DNA of 64,000 bases from assembly GCF_003987435.1 (NCBI RefSeq), contig NZ_PIQG01000002.1, forward strand, positions 248,001 through 312,000, read 5' to 3'. Position 1 is the first letter of the stretch. Each line of letters starts with the position of its first letter. Both the position numbers and the translations under genes were made by a program. The DNA is from Pseudidiomarina taiwanensis (GTDB lineage: Bacteria; Pseudomonadota; Gammaproteobacteria; Enterobacterales; Alteromonadaceae). Of the stretch, positions 56,450 to 64,000 are shown piece after piece. The notes under the pieces were generated by a model. It was not told where the DNA came from, did not search any database, and was given only the letters and a program-made list of their open reading frames with translations.

Positions 56450-58321
56450 TTACAGCTCATCGACCTTGTGGCCGGATAAGGCTTTGCGAATTGAGGCATC
56501 CATACGGCGCGCGGCAAACGCGTCGCTGGCTTTATCGACGGCTTCGATGGCCGCTTCAATGGCTTTTGGATCCGAGCCTTGGCGCATATCTTCGAGTTTC
56601 TGCATGGCAGCGTCAAGCTCCGAGCGCTCGCTCTCACTCAATAACTCACCATCTGCGGCTAACGCACTATGTAAGGCTTCGAGTACGCGGTCGGCTTCGA
56701 CTTGCTGCTCGCGTAACATGCGCGCGGCCATGTCGTCTTTGGCGTTGGTCATTGAGCTCTTAATCATCTCAGCGACGTCTTCATCGGCCAAGCCATAAGA
56801 TGGTTTCACTTCGATTGAGGCGCTTACGCCGCTCGATTTTTCCATTGCGGTGACGCTTAGCAAACCATCCGCATCAACTTGGAAAGTGACCCGAATGTGC
56901 GCAGCGCCAGCAGCCATCGGTGGAATGTCGGTCAGCACAAAGCGCGCTAATGAACGACAGTCCTCGACTAGCTCGCGCTCGCCTTGCAGGACATGAATCA
57001 TCATCGCCGTTTGCCCATCTTTAAAGGTGGTAAACTCCTGCGCTTTGGCCACTGGAATGGTGGTATTACGCGGGATAACTTTTTCAACCAAGCCACCCAT
57101 GGTCTCAAGGCCAAGGCTGAGTGGAATCACATCGAGCAACAACATATCAGAGTCGGGCTTGTTGCCCACCAAGATATCGGCTTGAATCGCGGCGCCAATA
57201 GCGACAACTTGGTCTGGGTCAATCGAGGTCAACGGCTCGCGGCCGAAGAATTCGCCAACGGCACTGCGCACCCGCGGTACGCGAGTTGACCCGCCGACCA
57301 TGACCACATCCAACACCTCAGAGGCATCGACACTGGCATCTTTCAGCGCGCGTCGGCACGCACTAATGGTTTTGCGCAGTAATGGCTCAATCAGTTGTTC
57401 GAACTGCTCACGACTGAGCTGTGCTTGGCACTCAGCACCTTGCAAGGTCAAATGCACCGAGCCCTGCGGATGATCCGTGAGTTCTTCTTTAAGCTTTTTC
57501 GCAGCATTAATTAACTGGCGCTCAGTGCGCGCATCCACCGCATCCGGTAAGTCCCACAATTGTTTAAAGTGGTTGACTAAGGCTTGGTCGAAGTCGTCGC
57601 CGCCAAGGGCACTGTCGCCACCGGTGGCCAGTACTTCAAACACGCCGCCTTGCAGGCGCAAAATCGAGATATCAAAGGTGCCACCACCTAAATCGTAAAC
57701 GGCAATCAAGCCTTCACGGCCTGAATCAAGGCCATAGGCAACGGCCGCTGCGGTTGGCTCATTGAGCAAGCGCAGCACATTCAGCCCAGCTAAGCGGGCG
57801 GCATCTTTGGTGCTCTGGCGCTGGGCATCGTCGAAATAGGCCGGCACAGTAATAACGACACCGCTCAAAGGTCCACCAAGGGTGGCTTCGGCGCGCTCGC
57901 CTAGGCTTCGCAAAATATCAGCTGAGACTTCCACGGCGTTTTTATCTCCGGCAGCGGTGTGAAAAACCGGCACGCCATTTTCGGTTTCGCTCATCCGATA
58001 GGGTAAATTGGAGAAATTGCGCTGCACGTCGGCAATGCTGCGACCGATAAAACGCTTCACCGAGATAATGGTATCTTCGGTGGCGTGTTTAGTTTCGCCG
58101 GCAAGCGCCAAGGCCTCATAACCGGTGACAACCTGTTCGCCACTGTAATTCACCACGGACGGTAAAATCGCACGACCTTCGGCGTCATTTAATACACCGG
58201 GCGTGCCACTGCGGACACTGGCAACTAAGGAGTTGGTGGTACCAAGGTCGATGCCTGCGGCGAGGCGATGTTCATGGGCGGTGGTGCTTTGTCCGGGTTC
58301 AGCAATCTGCAGTAATGCCAT
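56450..58321 (-). CDS. hscA: Fe-S assembly Hsp70 chaperone HscA
   Basis: A 623-residue Hsp70: [60 protein letters not shown] in the ATPase domain, then the substrate-binding and lid domains. HscA with HscB transfers clusters from IscU to target proteins, recognising an LPPVK motif; IscU here has LPPVK (at ELALPPVKIH). It follows hscB by 44 bases. Confidence 0.96.
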   Translation of the reverse strand: MALLQIAEPGQSTTAHEHRLAAGIDLGTTNSLVASVRSGTPGVLNDAEGRAILPSVVNYSGEQVVTGYEALALAGETKHATEDTIISVKRFIGRSIADVQRNFSNLPYRMSETENGVPVFHTAAGDKNAVEVSADILRSLGERAEATLGGPLSGVVITVPAYFDDAQRQSTKDAARLAGLNVLRLLNEPTAAAVAYGLDSGREGLIAVYDLGGGTFDISILRLQGGVFEVLATGGDSALGGDDFDQALVNHFKQLWDLPDAVDARTERQLINAAKKLKEELTDHPQGSVHLTLQGAECQAQLSREQFEQLIEPLLRKTISACRRALKDASVDASEVLDVVMVGGSTRVPRVRSAVGEFFGREPLTSIDPDQVVAIGAAIQADILVGNKPDSDMLLLDVIPLSLGLETMGGLVEKVIPRNTTIPVAKAQEFTTFKDGQTAMMIHVLQGERELVEDCRSLARFVLTDIPPMAAGAAHIRVTFQVDADGLLSVTAMEKSSGVSASIEVKPSYGLADEDVAEMIKSSMTNAKDDMAARMLREQQVEADRVLEALHSALAADGELLSESERSELDAAMQKLEDMRQGSDPKAIEAAIEAVDKASDAFAARRMDASIRKALSGHKVDEL

Positions 58322-58365
58322 ATCTGTTCAGAGTTCCTGTTTCGGCGAGTGAATAAACGGGCTTG

Positions 58366-58869
58366 TTAGCCGTTCAGTTTGTCTTCTATCAATTCCAGTT
58401 CAGCGGCTAATTTATGCATAAACTTGAGCTTGCGAATGGTATCCGCCGCTGCTTCATTTTGCTCCGCTTCGAGCTGTTGCTCAAGTTCCTGTTGATACGC
58501 ATGGGTCTGCTGCTGTAAATCAGCAAAGGCAGCATCAAGTTCAGCGACAACATCGAGCTCTTCTAAACGCTCGCGCCATTCCATCTGCGCCATCAAAAAC
58601 TCAGGATCTTGCAACGTCTGTTGTTCGTGTTGCAAAGTCAGCCCCCGTAGCTCAAGCAGGTACTCGGCGCGACTCAAGGGTTGCCGCAGCGTCTGATAGG
58701 CATCGTTTAACTGCGATGTGCGTTGCAACGCCATCCGCTTGTCGCGCTCACTGGCATTGGCAAAACGATCCGGATGCAAGGTTTGCTGCAAGGTGCGATA
58801 GCGCGCTTGGAGCTGCGCCGCATCAATCGCAAAGCTTACGGGCAAATCAAACAATTCGAAATGATTCAT
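58366..58869 (-). CDS. hscB: Fe-S assembly J-domain co-chaperone HscB
   Basis: A 167-residue protein with a J domain (MNHFELFDLPVSFAIDAAQL, LQQTLHPDRFANASERDKRM containing HPD) and a C-terminal three-helix bundle (LEQQLEAEQNEAAADTIRKL) that binds IscU. It stimulates HscA ATPase. It begins two bases after the iscA stop. Confidence 0.95.
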   Translation of the reverse strand: MNHFELFDLPVSFAIDAAQLQARYRTLQQTLHPDRFANASERDKRMALQRTSQLNDAYQTLRQPLSRAEYLLELRGLTLQHEQQTLQDPEFLMAQMEWRERLEELDVVAELDAAFADLQQQTHAYQQELEQQLEAEQNEAAADTIRKLKFMHKLAAELELIEDKLNG

Positions 58870-58871
58870 CG

Positions 58872-59195
58872 CTAGACGTTAAAGCTTTCGCCGCAGCCAC
58901 ATTCACCGTTGGCATTGGGATTATTGAAACTAAAGCCTTCGTTCAAGCCTTCTTTGACAAAGTCGAGCTCGGTGCCGTCGAGGTAGACTAAACTTTTACC
59001 GTCGACGATGACTTTGACGCCTTTGTCTTCAAATACCGTATCGGTGTCCTCGATTTGGTCGACGAACTCCATCACGTAGGCAAGCCCGGAACAGCCGGTG
59101 GTTTTCACCCCCAAGCGGATCCCGACGCCCTTGCCACGCTGGGCCAAAAACGACTGCGCACGTTGCGCAGCCGCATCGGTCATGGTAATTGCCAT
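58872..59195 (-). CDS. iscA: A-type Fe-S carrier IscA
   Basis: A 107-residue A-type carrier beginning [20 protein letters not shown], with the cysteine in [18 protein letters not shown] and the C-terminal pair [11 protein letters not shown]. It holds iron or clusters and passes them to apoproteins. Three bases separate it from iscU. Confidence 0.97.
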   Translation of the reverse strand: MAITMTDAAAQRAQSFLAQRGKGVGIRLGVKTTGCSGLAYVMEFVDQIEDTDTVFEDKGVKVIVDGKSLVYLDGTELDFVKEGLNEGFSFNNPNANGECGCGESFNV

Positions 59196-59198
59196 AGC

Positions 59199-59582
59199 TT
59201 AGCCTTCGCGCTTTTTCTTGTAGTCTGAAATTGCGGCTTTGATCGCGTCTTCAGCCAAGATCGAGCAGTGAATTTTCACTGGCGGTAAGGCAAGCTCTTC
59301 AGCAATTTGAGTATTTTTCAATTGCGACGCTTCATCAATTGATTTGCCTTTGACCCACTCGGTGACCAGCGAGCTTGACGCAATCGCTGAACCACAGCCA
59401 TAGGTTTTAAACTTGGCGTCTTCGATGATGCCGTCGTCGCTAATTTTTAATTGAAGCTTCATGACGTCACCACAAGCAGGTGCACCAACCATTCCCGTTG
59501 CGATGCTTGGGTCATTCTTGTCAAATGAGCCAACGTTACGCGGGTTTTCGTAATGATCAATTACTTTGTCGCTGTATGCCAT
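59199..59582 (-). CDS. iscU: Fe-S cluster scaffold IscU
   Basis: A 127-residue scaffold: VIDHYENPRNVGSFDK, cysteines in GAPACGDVMKLQ, YGCGSAIASSS and VKIHCSILAEDA, and the HscA-binding LPPVK. Nascent clusters are built here with sulfur from IscS. Normal length, 18 bases downstream of iscS. Confidence 0.98.
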   Translation of the reverse strand: MAYSDKVIDHYENPRNVGSFDKNDPSIATGMVGAPACGDVMKLQLKISDDGIIEDAKFKTYGCGSAIASSSLVTEWVKGKSIDEASQLKNTQIAEELALPPVKIHCSILAEDAIKAAISDYKKKREG

Positions 59583-59600
59583 AACTGCCTACCTCTTTAC

Positions 59601-60815
59601 TTAATGTGCTACCCACTCGACGCTTTCTAGGTCGATGCCGTCTTTGTACATTTCCCACAAAGGTGACATTTCGCGTAAGCGACCGATGGAATTTTGAATT
59701 TGTTCAATGGCGTAGTCGATTTCTTCTTCAGTGGTGAAACGACCAAAGCTGAAGCGAATCGAGCTATGTGCCAACTCGTCATTGCGGCCGAGTGCGCGCA
59801 ATACATAGCTTGGCTCAAGGCTTGCTGAGGTACAGGCCGATCCGGATGAAACAGCCAAGTCTTTCAGCGCCATAATCAAACTTTCGCCTTCAACGAAGTT
59901 AAAGCTGACGTTGAAGATGTGCGGTACGCCATGCTCGAGGCTACCGTTGATGTAAACTTCTTCGATATCTTTGATGCCGTTCCAAAGACGGTCACGCAAC
60001 ATGCGGAACCGCTCGCTCTCGGCTTTCATTTCTTCTTTAGCGATGCGTGCAGCTTCACCAAAACCGACGATTTGGTGGGTCGGCAAGGTACCCGAACGCA
60101 TCCCGCGCTCATGGCCGCCACCGTGCATTTGCGCATTCAAACGGACCCGTGGACGACGGCGGACATAAAGTGCACCGATCCCTTTTGGACCATACATCTT
60201 GTGGGCCGAGAAGCTCATCAAGTCGACCGGTAAGGTGCTTAGATCGATTTCGACTTTACCGGCACTTTGCGCGGCATCGACGTGGAAAATCGTTTTGTTG
60301 GCACGGCATAATTCACCGATCGCGGCGATATCTTGGATCACACCGGTCTCATTGTTGACGTGCATCACGCTCACTAACACCGTATCTTCACGCAGCGCCG
60401 CTTTGAATTTTTCCAAATCGAGCAAGCCATCGTTTTCGACATCAAGATAGGTTACTTCAAAACCTTCACGCTCCATTTGGCGTGCCGTATCAAGCACGGC
60501 TTTGTGCTCGGTTTTAACGGTAATAATGTGCTTACCTTTTTTCTGGTAAAACTCCGCAGCCCCTTTAATCGCAAGGTTGTCTGACTCAGTTGCACCAGAG
60601 GTGAAGACGATTTCGCGTGGGTCGGCGTTAATCAAATCTGCGATATGGTTACGCGCCACATCAACAGCCTCTTCGGCTTGCCAGCCAAACCGGTGTGAGC
60701 GCGACGCAGGGTTACCAAATTGACCCTCTGGCGTTAAGAACTGCATCATCTTTTCAGCTACTCGCGGATCGACCGGTGTGGTGGCCGCGTAGTCAAAGTA
60801 AATTGGTAATTTCAT
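59601..60815 (-). CDS. iscS: Cysteine desulfurase IscS
   Basis: A 404-residue PLP enzyme: [34 protein letters not shown], the PLP lysine in [16 protein letters not shown] and the persulfide cysteine in [20 protein letters not shown]. It supplies sulfur to IscU and for tRNA thiolation. Six bases after iscR. Confidence 0.98.
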   Translation of the reverse strand: MKLPIYFDYAATTPVDPRVAEKMMQFLTPEGQFGNPASRSHRFGWQAEEAVDVARNHIADLINADPREIVFTSGATESDNLAIKGAAEFYQKKGKHIITVKTEHKAVLDTARQMEREGFEVTYLDVENDGLLDLEKFKAALREDTVLVSVMHVNNETGVIQDIAAIGELCRANKTIFHVDAAQSAGKVEIDLSTLPVDLMSFSAHKMYGPKGIGALYVRRRPRVRLNAQMHGGGHERGMRSGTLPTHQIVGFGEAARIAKEEMKAESERFRMLRDRLWNGIKDIEEVYINGSLEHGVPHIFNVSFNFVEGESLIMALKDLAVSSGSACTSASLEPSYVLRALGRNDELAHSSIRFSFGRFTTEEEIDYAIEQIQNSIGRLREMSPLWEMYKDGIDLESVEWVAH

Positions 60816-60821
60816 TCGGCG

Positions 60822-61313
60822 TTACCCCATTTGGCTATTCAATGCAATGCGCTGACCGCGTTGCTTGTGCTCATCTAATTCGTTGCGCTGGCGCATAGCG
60901 ACCTGCGCGATGTCACCCTTAGTGACCAGTTCGGCAAGGCTGATGCCCGCCAAAAAATCTTCGATGCGTTCGCTTAAATCACTCCACAATGAGTGGGTTA
61001 AGCAACGGCTTCCGCCTTGGCAATCCCCGCGACCTTGGCAGCGGGTCGCATCAATACTCTCGTCGACCGCTTGAATCACGGCACTGATGCTAATTGCAGC
61101 AGCATCTAAACCTAGGCGGTAACCACCGCCTGGACCACGCACACTGCTCACTAGCCCTTGCTTACGCAAGCGCGCAAATAATTGTTCAAGATAGCTCAGT
61201 GAAATGCCTTGCCGTTCAGAAATATCAGCAAGGGGCACTGGCCCTTGTTCATTATGTAATGCGACGTCCAGCATAGCTGTGACGGCATAGCGACCTTTTG
61301 ACGTTAAGCGCAT
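60822..61313 (-). CDS. iscR: Fe-S cluster-sensing regulator IscR
   Basis: A 163-residue Rrf2 regulator: winged helix [20 protein letters not shown] and [20 protein letters not shown], then three cluster cysteines in [20 protein letters not shown]. With a [2Fe-2S] cluster it represses its own operon when Fe-S supply is adequate. Two operator-like sites are directly upstream. Confidence 0.97.
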   Translation of the reverse strand: MRLTSKGRYAVTAMLDVALHNEQGPVPLADISERQGISLSYLEQLFARLRKQGLVSSVRGPGGGYRLGLDAAAISISAVIQAVDESIDATRCQGRGDCQGGSRCLTHSLWSDLSERIEDFLAGISLAELVTKGDIAQVAMRQRNELDEHKQRGQRIALNSQMG

Positions 61314-61348
61314 AGTTGCGTTCTCCTCAATGAGGTCGCTATTTTCCC

Positions 61349-61398
61349 ATTCCCGACTAAAACAGTCAAGTATTTAGTTGACTAAATTAGTCAGGTAT
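61349..61398 (-). promoter_or_regulatory. Two abutting type 1 IscR operators at the iscR promoter
   Basis: Minus-strand site A, 61374-61398, contains ATACCTGACT and TTTAGTCAAC. Site B, 61349-61373, contains ATACTTGACT and TTTAGTCGGG. Both follow the dyad pattern of Fe-S-IscR (type 1) sites with one or two mismatches each. A -35-like TTGACT (61364-61369) inside site B and AAAATA (61340-61345) 18 bases on form the likely promoter. Confidence 0.82.
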
Positions 61399-61409
61399 TT
61401 TTTATGCGC

Positions 61410-62132
61410 TTATTTCAGCCCGGTCTGTTTATCGATTGAGGTCAAAATACCGCGCAAAATATTCAGTTCGGTCGCGTCAGGACGGGCCCGCGCGAACAGC
61501 CGTTTCAACTTAAGTAACACCTGCCCCGGATGCTGCTTGATGATAAAGCCGGTGCCCAGCAAGGTCTTTTCAAGATGCTCGTAAAACAGCTCAAGTTCTT
61601 CCATCCGCGGATATTCAGTGTCCTCAGCCTCGGGCTGTTGATTCGCCTCAAGATATTGCATACGCAGCTCATAGGTAAGGGTTTGCACCGCCATGGCGAG
61701 ATTCAAGGAGCTGTATTCGGGGTTGGTTGGCACGTTCATATGGTGCGTGCATTGGCTCAGTTCATCATTGGTGAGGCCACTGCGCTCTCGACCGAAGACC
61801 AACGCGACTTTACCGCTTTGCACTTCGGCGAGCGCCTGGGTTGCCGCTTCACGCGGCCCCAACATCGGCCAGTCGATGGTGCGCGAACGGGCGCTGGTGC
61901 CAATCACTAAAGTACAATCGTCAATCGCCTCGGCCAAGGTGTCGACGATTTTTGCTTGATGCAAGACATCCGTTGCCCCGGCGGCAAGCGCCGAAGCATG
62001 GCTATCGGGCGCTTGTACTGGGTCGACGAGCACTAACTCGGATAAGCCCATGGTTTTCATGGCTCGGGCAACCGAGCCGATGTTGCCGGTATGCGAGGTA
62101 TTGACCAATACAATCCGAATTTGCTCTAACAT
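61410..62132 (-). CDS. trmJ: tRNA Cm32/Um32 methyltransferase TrmJ
   Basis: A SPOUT methyltransferase of about 240 residues from ATG 62132 ([20 protein letters not shown]). The motifs [25 protein letters not shown] (read as [11 protein letters not shown]) and [15 protein letters not shown] form the knotted SAM site. It 2'-O-methylates position 32 of tRNAs. The frame open to 62189 lies inside the suhB 3' end and is less likely. Upstream of the isc operon, as in E. coli. Confidence 0.94.
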   Translation of the reverse strand: MLEQIRIVLVNTSHTGNIGSVARAMKTMGLSELVLVDPVQAPDSHASALAAGATDVLHQAKIVDTLAEAIDDCTLVIGTSARSRTIDWPMLGPREAATQALAEVQSGKVALVFGRERSGLTNDELSQCTHHMNVPTNPEYSSLNLAMAVQTLTYELRMQYLEANQQPEAEDTEYPRMEELELFYEHLEKTLLGTGFIIKQHPGQVLLKLKRLFARARPDATELNILRGILTSIDKQTGLK

Positions 62133-62142
62133 AATGCCCTCG

Positions 62143-62955
62143 TTAGCTCTGGCTGAACGGGATAGTGCCTTTAACGTGCGGACGGGCACGGGTTAGCAGG
62201 GCTTGCACGACTTTCGGGTTACCCGCAACGATGTGGCCTTGGCTTAAGAAATCGTGACCGCCGTTAAAGTCCGCCACTAAGCCGCCTGCTTCGCGCACCA
62301 ATAACGCACCAGCTGCCATATCCCACGGTTGCAGCGCAAACTCGAAGAAACCATCGACGCGACCAGCGGCCACATAGGCTAAATCTAACGCTGCAGCACC
62401 GGCACGGCGCATGTCGGCAACATCTTCAAATAAATCAGCGAAAACCGCTAAATAAACGTCGCTTAAAGCCTTGCGTTTGAATGGGAAACCGGTGGCAAGG
62501 AGCGCGCCATCAAGGTCACGCTTGGCTTTTACGCGTAAGCGCTTGCCATTGAGCTGCGCGCCGCCGCCTTTGACTGCGGTGAAGAGGTCTTCGCGCAGTG
62601 GGTCATAGACCACCGCGACTTGTACCACGCCTTTCACGCGGTAAGCGATTGAGATTGCGAAGTGAGGAATACCGCGCAGGTAATTGGTGGTGCCATCGAG
62701 TGGGTCGATGATCCATTCATGTTCACTTTCGGCGCCTGCAGTGGTGCCGCTTTCCTCAGCAATGATGCTGTGGTCTGGGTAGTTCTTGCGGATCGCACCA
62801 ATAATGGCGGCTTCGGCTGCCTTGTCGATTTCGCTGACAAAGTCGTTTTGACTTTTCGCCTGAATATTTAAATCGGCTTCGACGCCAAAGTTTTTGACCA
62901 AAATTTTTCCGGCCGCACGCGCAGCGCGCACCGCGATGGTTAACATGGGATGCAT
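62143..62955 (-). CDS. suhB: Inositol-1-monophosphatase family protein SuhB
   Basis: A 270-residue phosphatase: [28 protein letters not shown], metal-binding [20 protein letters not shown] and the C-terminal [20 protein letters not shown]. SuhB hydrolyses inositol phosphates and also joins the rRNA antitermination complex with NusA. It lies on the same strand just upstream of trmJ, whereas in E. coli the two are divergent. Confidence 0.95.
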   Translation of the reverse strand: MHPMLTIAVRAARAAGKILVKNFGVEADLNIQAKSQNDFVSEIDKAAEAAIIGAIRKNYPDHSIIAEESGTTAGAESEHEWIIDPLDGTTNYLRGIPHFAISIAYRVKGVVQVAVVYDPLREDLFTAVKGGGAQLNGKRLRVKAKRDLDGALLATGFPFKRKALSDVYLAVFADLFEDVADMRRAGAAALDLAYVAAGRVDGFFEFALQPWDMAAGALLVREAGGLVADFNGGHDFLSQGHIVAGNPKVVQALLTRARPHVKGTIPFSQS

Positions 62956-63130
62956 TTCAATTACCTGTGCTGTGAAAGAACGTGTTTTTACGGGGGCGGA
63001 TTATAAGGGCAAACGACGACAAAGTAAAAAGTTATCGCGGCACACAAAAATTTCACTTGTACCGCTCGCAGCTTCATGTTATCAAGTTGTTGCGCTAAAA
63101 ATAAACAATAAGAAAGCCAAGGAGGATCCC

Positions 63131-63292
63131 ATGGATCATTCAGAAGAGCTCAATAACGCAGAAAACAAGGGACGAAAAAATGCAGGCAAACGTTGCTGGC
63201 GTGAAATCGAAATGATTAAAGAGAAGCGCCGCCTGCAAGCCGAACTCGAAGAGTACGGTTACAGCGACGACCTCGACGATTTCGACTTTTAA
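63131..63292 (+). CDS. Small DUF3545-family protein
   Basis: A 53-residue protein from ATG 63131, which has AGGAGG nine bases upstream. Sequence features: KNAGKRCWREIEMIKEKRRL, then an acidic tail LEEYGYSDDLDDFDF. The K-R-x-W-R-E-I-E core matches a short conserved family (DUF3545) I recall from marine gammaproteobacteria, function unknown. A longer frame from 62894 overlaps suhB and is not credible. Plus strand, convergent with ung. Confidence 0.8.
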   Translation: MDHSEELNNAENKGRKNAGKRCWREIEMIKEKRRLQAELEEYGYSDDLDDFDF

Positions 63293-63305
63293 ACGAATCG
63301 AAACA

Positions 63306-63959
63306 CTACAATTGCCAGTTAATCGGCTGCGCCAGCAGTCGGTTACACTCGGCGAAATGACCGCAGGTTAAAAAGCCACGATGCGCTGATAACGGCGACG
63401 GGTGGACGCTGGTCAAAATATGATGGCGCTTGGCATCGATAAGCGCAGCTTTCTTTTGCGCATGCGCCCCCCAAAGCATAAACACCACCCCACTACACTC
63501 TTTATTCACGGCGCTAATCACGGTATCGGTAAACTGCTCCCAACCCCAGCCGGCATGCGAGTGCGCTTGGCCTTGCTCGACCGTGAGCACAGTATTGAGG
63601 AGGAGTACGCCTTGCTCTGCCCAAGCGGTTAAATCACCGCTTTGCGGAATTTGATAGCCGGGGAAGTCATGTTGAAGCGCTTTAAATATATTCCGCAGTG
63701 ACGGTGGATGCTTCACCCCCGCTGGCACAGAAAAGCTTAAACCGTGGGCTTGACCCGCCCCATGATAGGGGTCTTGGCCAATAATCACGGCTCGCACTTT
63801 AGCCAATGGCGTCAATTTAAGTGCGTTAAAGACTAACTCGCGCGGAGGATATATCGTACAACCCTGCTCCCGACGCGTTTGCACGCGCTGCAGAAGTTGT
63901 TGAAAGTAATCCTTTTCTTTCTCTGGGCCGAGAATATCTTGCCAACTGGTCACGGTCAC
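63306..63959 (-). CDS. ung: Uracil-DNA glycosylase
   Basis: A family 1 UDG: catalytic [54 protein letters not shown] and [11 protein letters not shown]. It removes uracil from DNA. The start is probably GTG 63959 ([10 protein letters not shown], with AAGG upstream), giving 217 residues; GTG 63953 or the far upstream GTG at 63989 are other options. Confidence 0.95.
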   Translation of the reverse strand: MTVTSWQDILGPEKEKDYFQQLLQRVQTRREQGCTIYPPRELVFNALKLTPLAKVRAVIIGQDPYHGAGQAHGLSFSVPAGVKHPPSLRNIFKALQHDFPGYQIPQSGDLTAWAEQGVLLLNTVLTVEQGQAHSHAGWGWEQFTDTVISAVNKECSGVVFMLWGAHAQKKAALIDAKRHHILTSVHPSPLSAHRGFLTCGHFAECNRLLAQPINWQL

Positions 63960-64000
63960 AAACTTACCTTTTGAGTCACTTATTAGCACGGGCTGCGATT

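Noticed and set aside
1-64000. tRNA, rRNA or riboswitch genes
   Set aside because: None was recognised in any intergenic stretch by eye; a covariance-model search was not possible.

Overview
The window reads as a chromosomal segment of a marine gammaproteobacterium, most likely Idiomarinaceae (Idiomarina or Pseudidiomarina). That placement is inferred from the housekeeping gene order ndk-rlmN-pilW-rodZ-ispG-hisS-yfgM-bamB-der, the complete isc operon, the type II secretion (T2SS) operon and the protein sequences; no search was run. Nearly all genes lie on the minus strand. The plus-strand exceptions are a REP-associated transposase, hslO-hslR, msrA and a small DUF3545 gene.

Positions 1-22,930 hold a surface polysaccharide (capsule or O-antigen) operon read right to left. 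It starts with an SLBB export protein behind a leader carrying an RfaH-recruiting ops sequence, then a Wzz protein overlapping a truncated Wzc kinase. Next come nucleotide-sugar enzymes (a WbpO/TviB dehydrogenase, a WbpP/TviC epimerase, RmlB, RmlA, RmlC and an FdtA/FdtB/FdtC-like set for a dTDP-3-acetamido sugar), glycosyl and acyl transferases, and a three-gene module matching the Campylobacter pathway for capsule phosphoramidate (glutamine kinase, phosphoglutamine cytidylyltransferase, C26 amidohydrolase). A Wzx flippase runs off the left edge. Decayed second copies of rmlA and rmlC lie at 13.9-14.65 kb.

Positions 22,929-28,430 hold a second exopolysaccharide operon of the yjbEFGH/gfc type. 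It has a YjbE-like protein with a very long Glu-Pro repeat, a YjbF lipoprotein and an apparent YjbG-YjbH fusion. Just upstream is rfaH, whose product should act on the ops site, and then pgi.

Positions 30-44.5 kb hold an outer-membrane barrel protein, a RAYT (REP-associated tyrosine transposase) gene, an MscS channel and the T2SS operon gspCDEFGHIJKLMN. This region is studded with a short palindrome, GGGGC(A/T)GCCCC with symmetrical arms. By eye there are 31 exact cores in the window, where about 0.03 would be expected by chance in random sequence of this length. Copies flank the RAYT on both sides, sit between genes, and are inserted in frame in gspC, D, E, F, H, J, K, L and N, where they encode GQPL/GLPL, GAAP or GSP peptides. 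This looks like a REP/RAYT system whose palindromes have no stop codon in any of six frames and have been accepted inside essential-looking secretion genes. It is the most striking feature of the window.

Positions 44.5-64 kb are conserved housekeeping: redox and heat-stress proteins (hslO, hslR), der-bamB-yfgM-hisS-ispG-rodZ-pilW-rlmN, ndk, msrA, fdx-hscA-hscB-iscA-iscU-iscS-iscR with two abutting IscR-type operators upstream, then trmJ, suhB, a DUF3545 gene and ung. Except for two copies between ndk and msrA, the palindrome is absent here.
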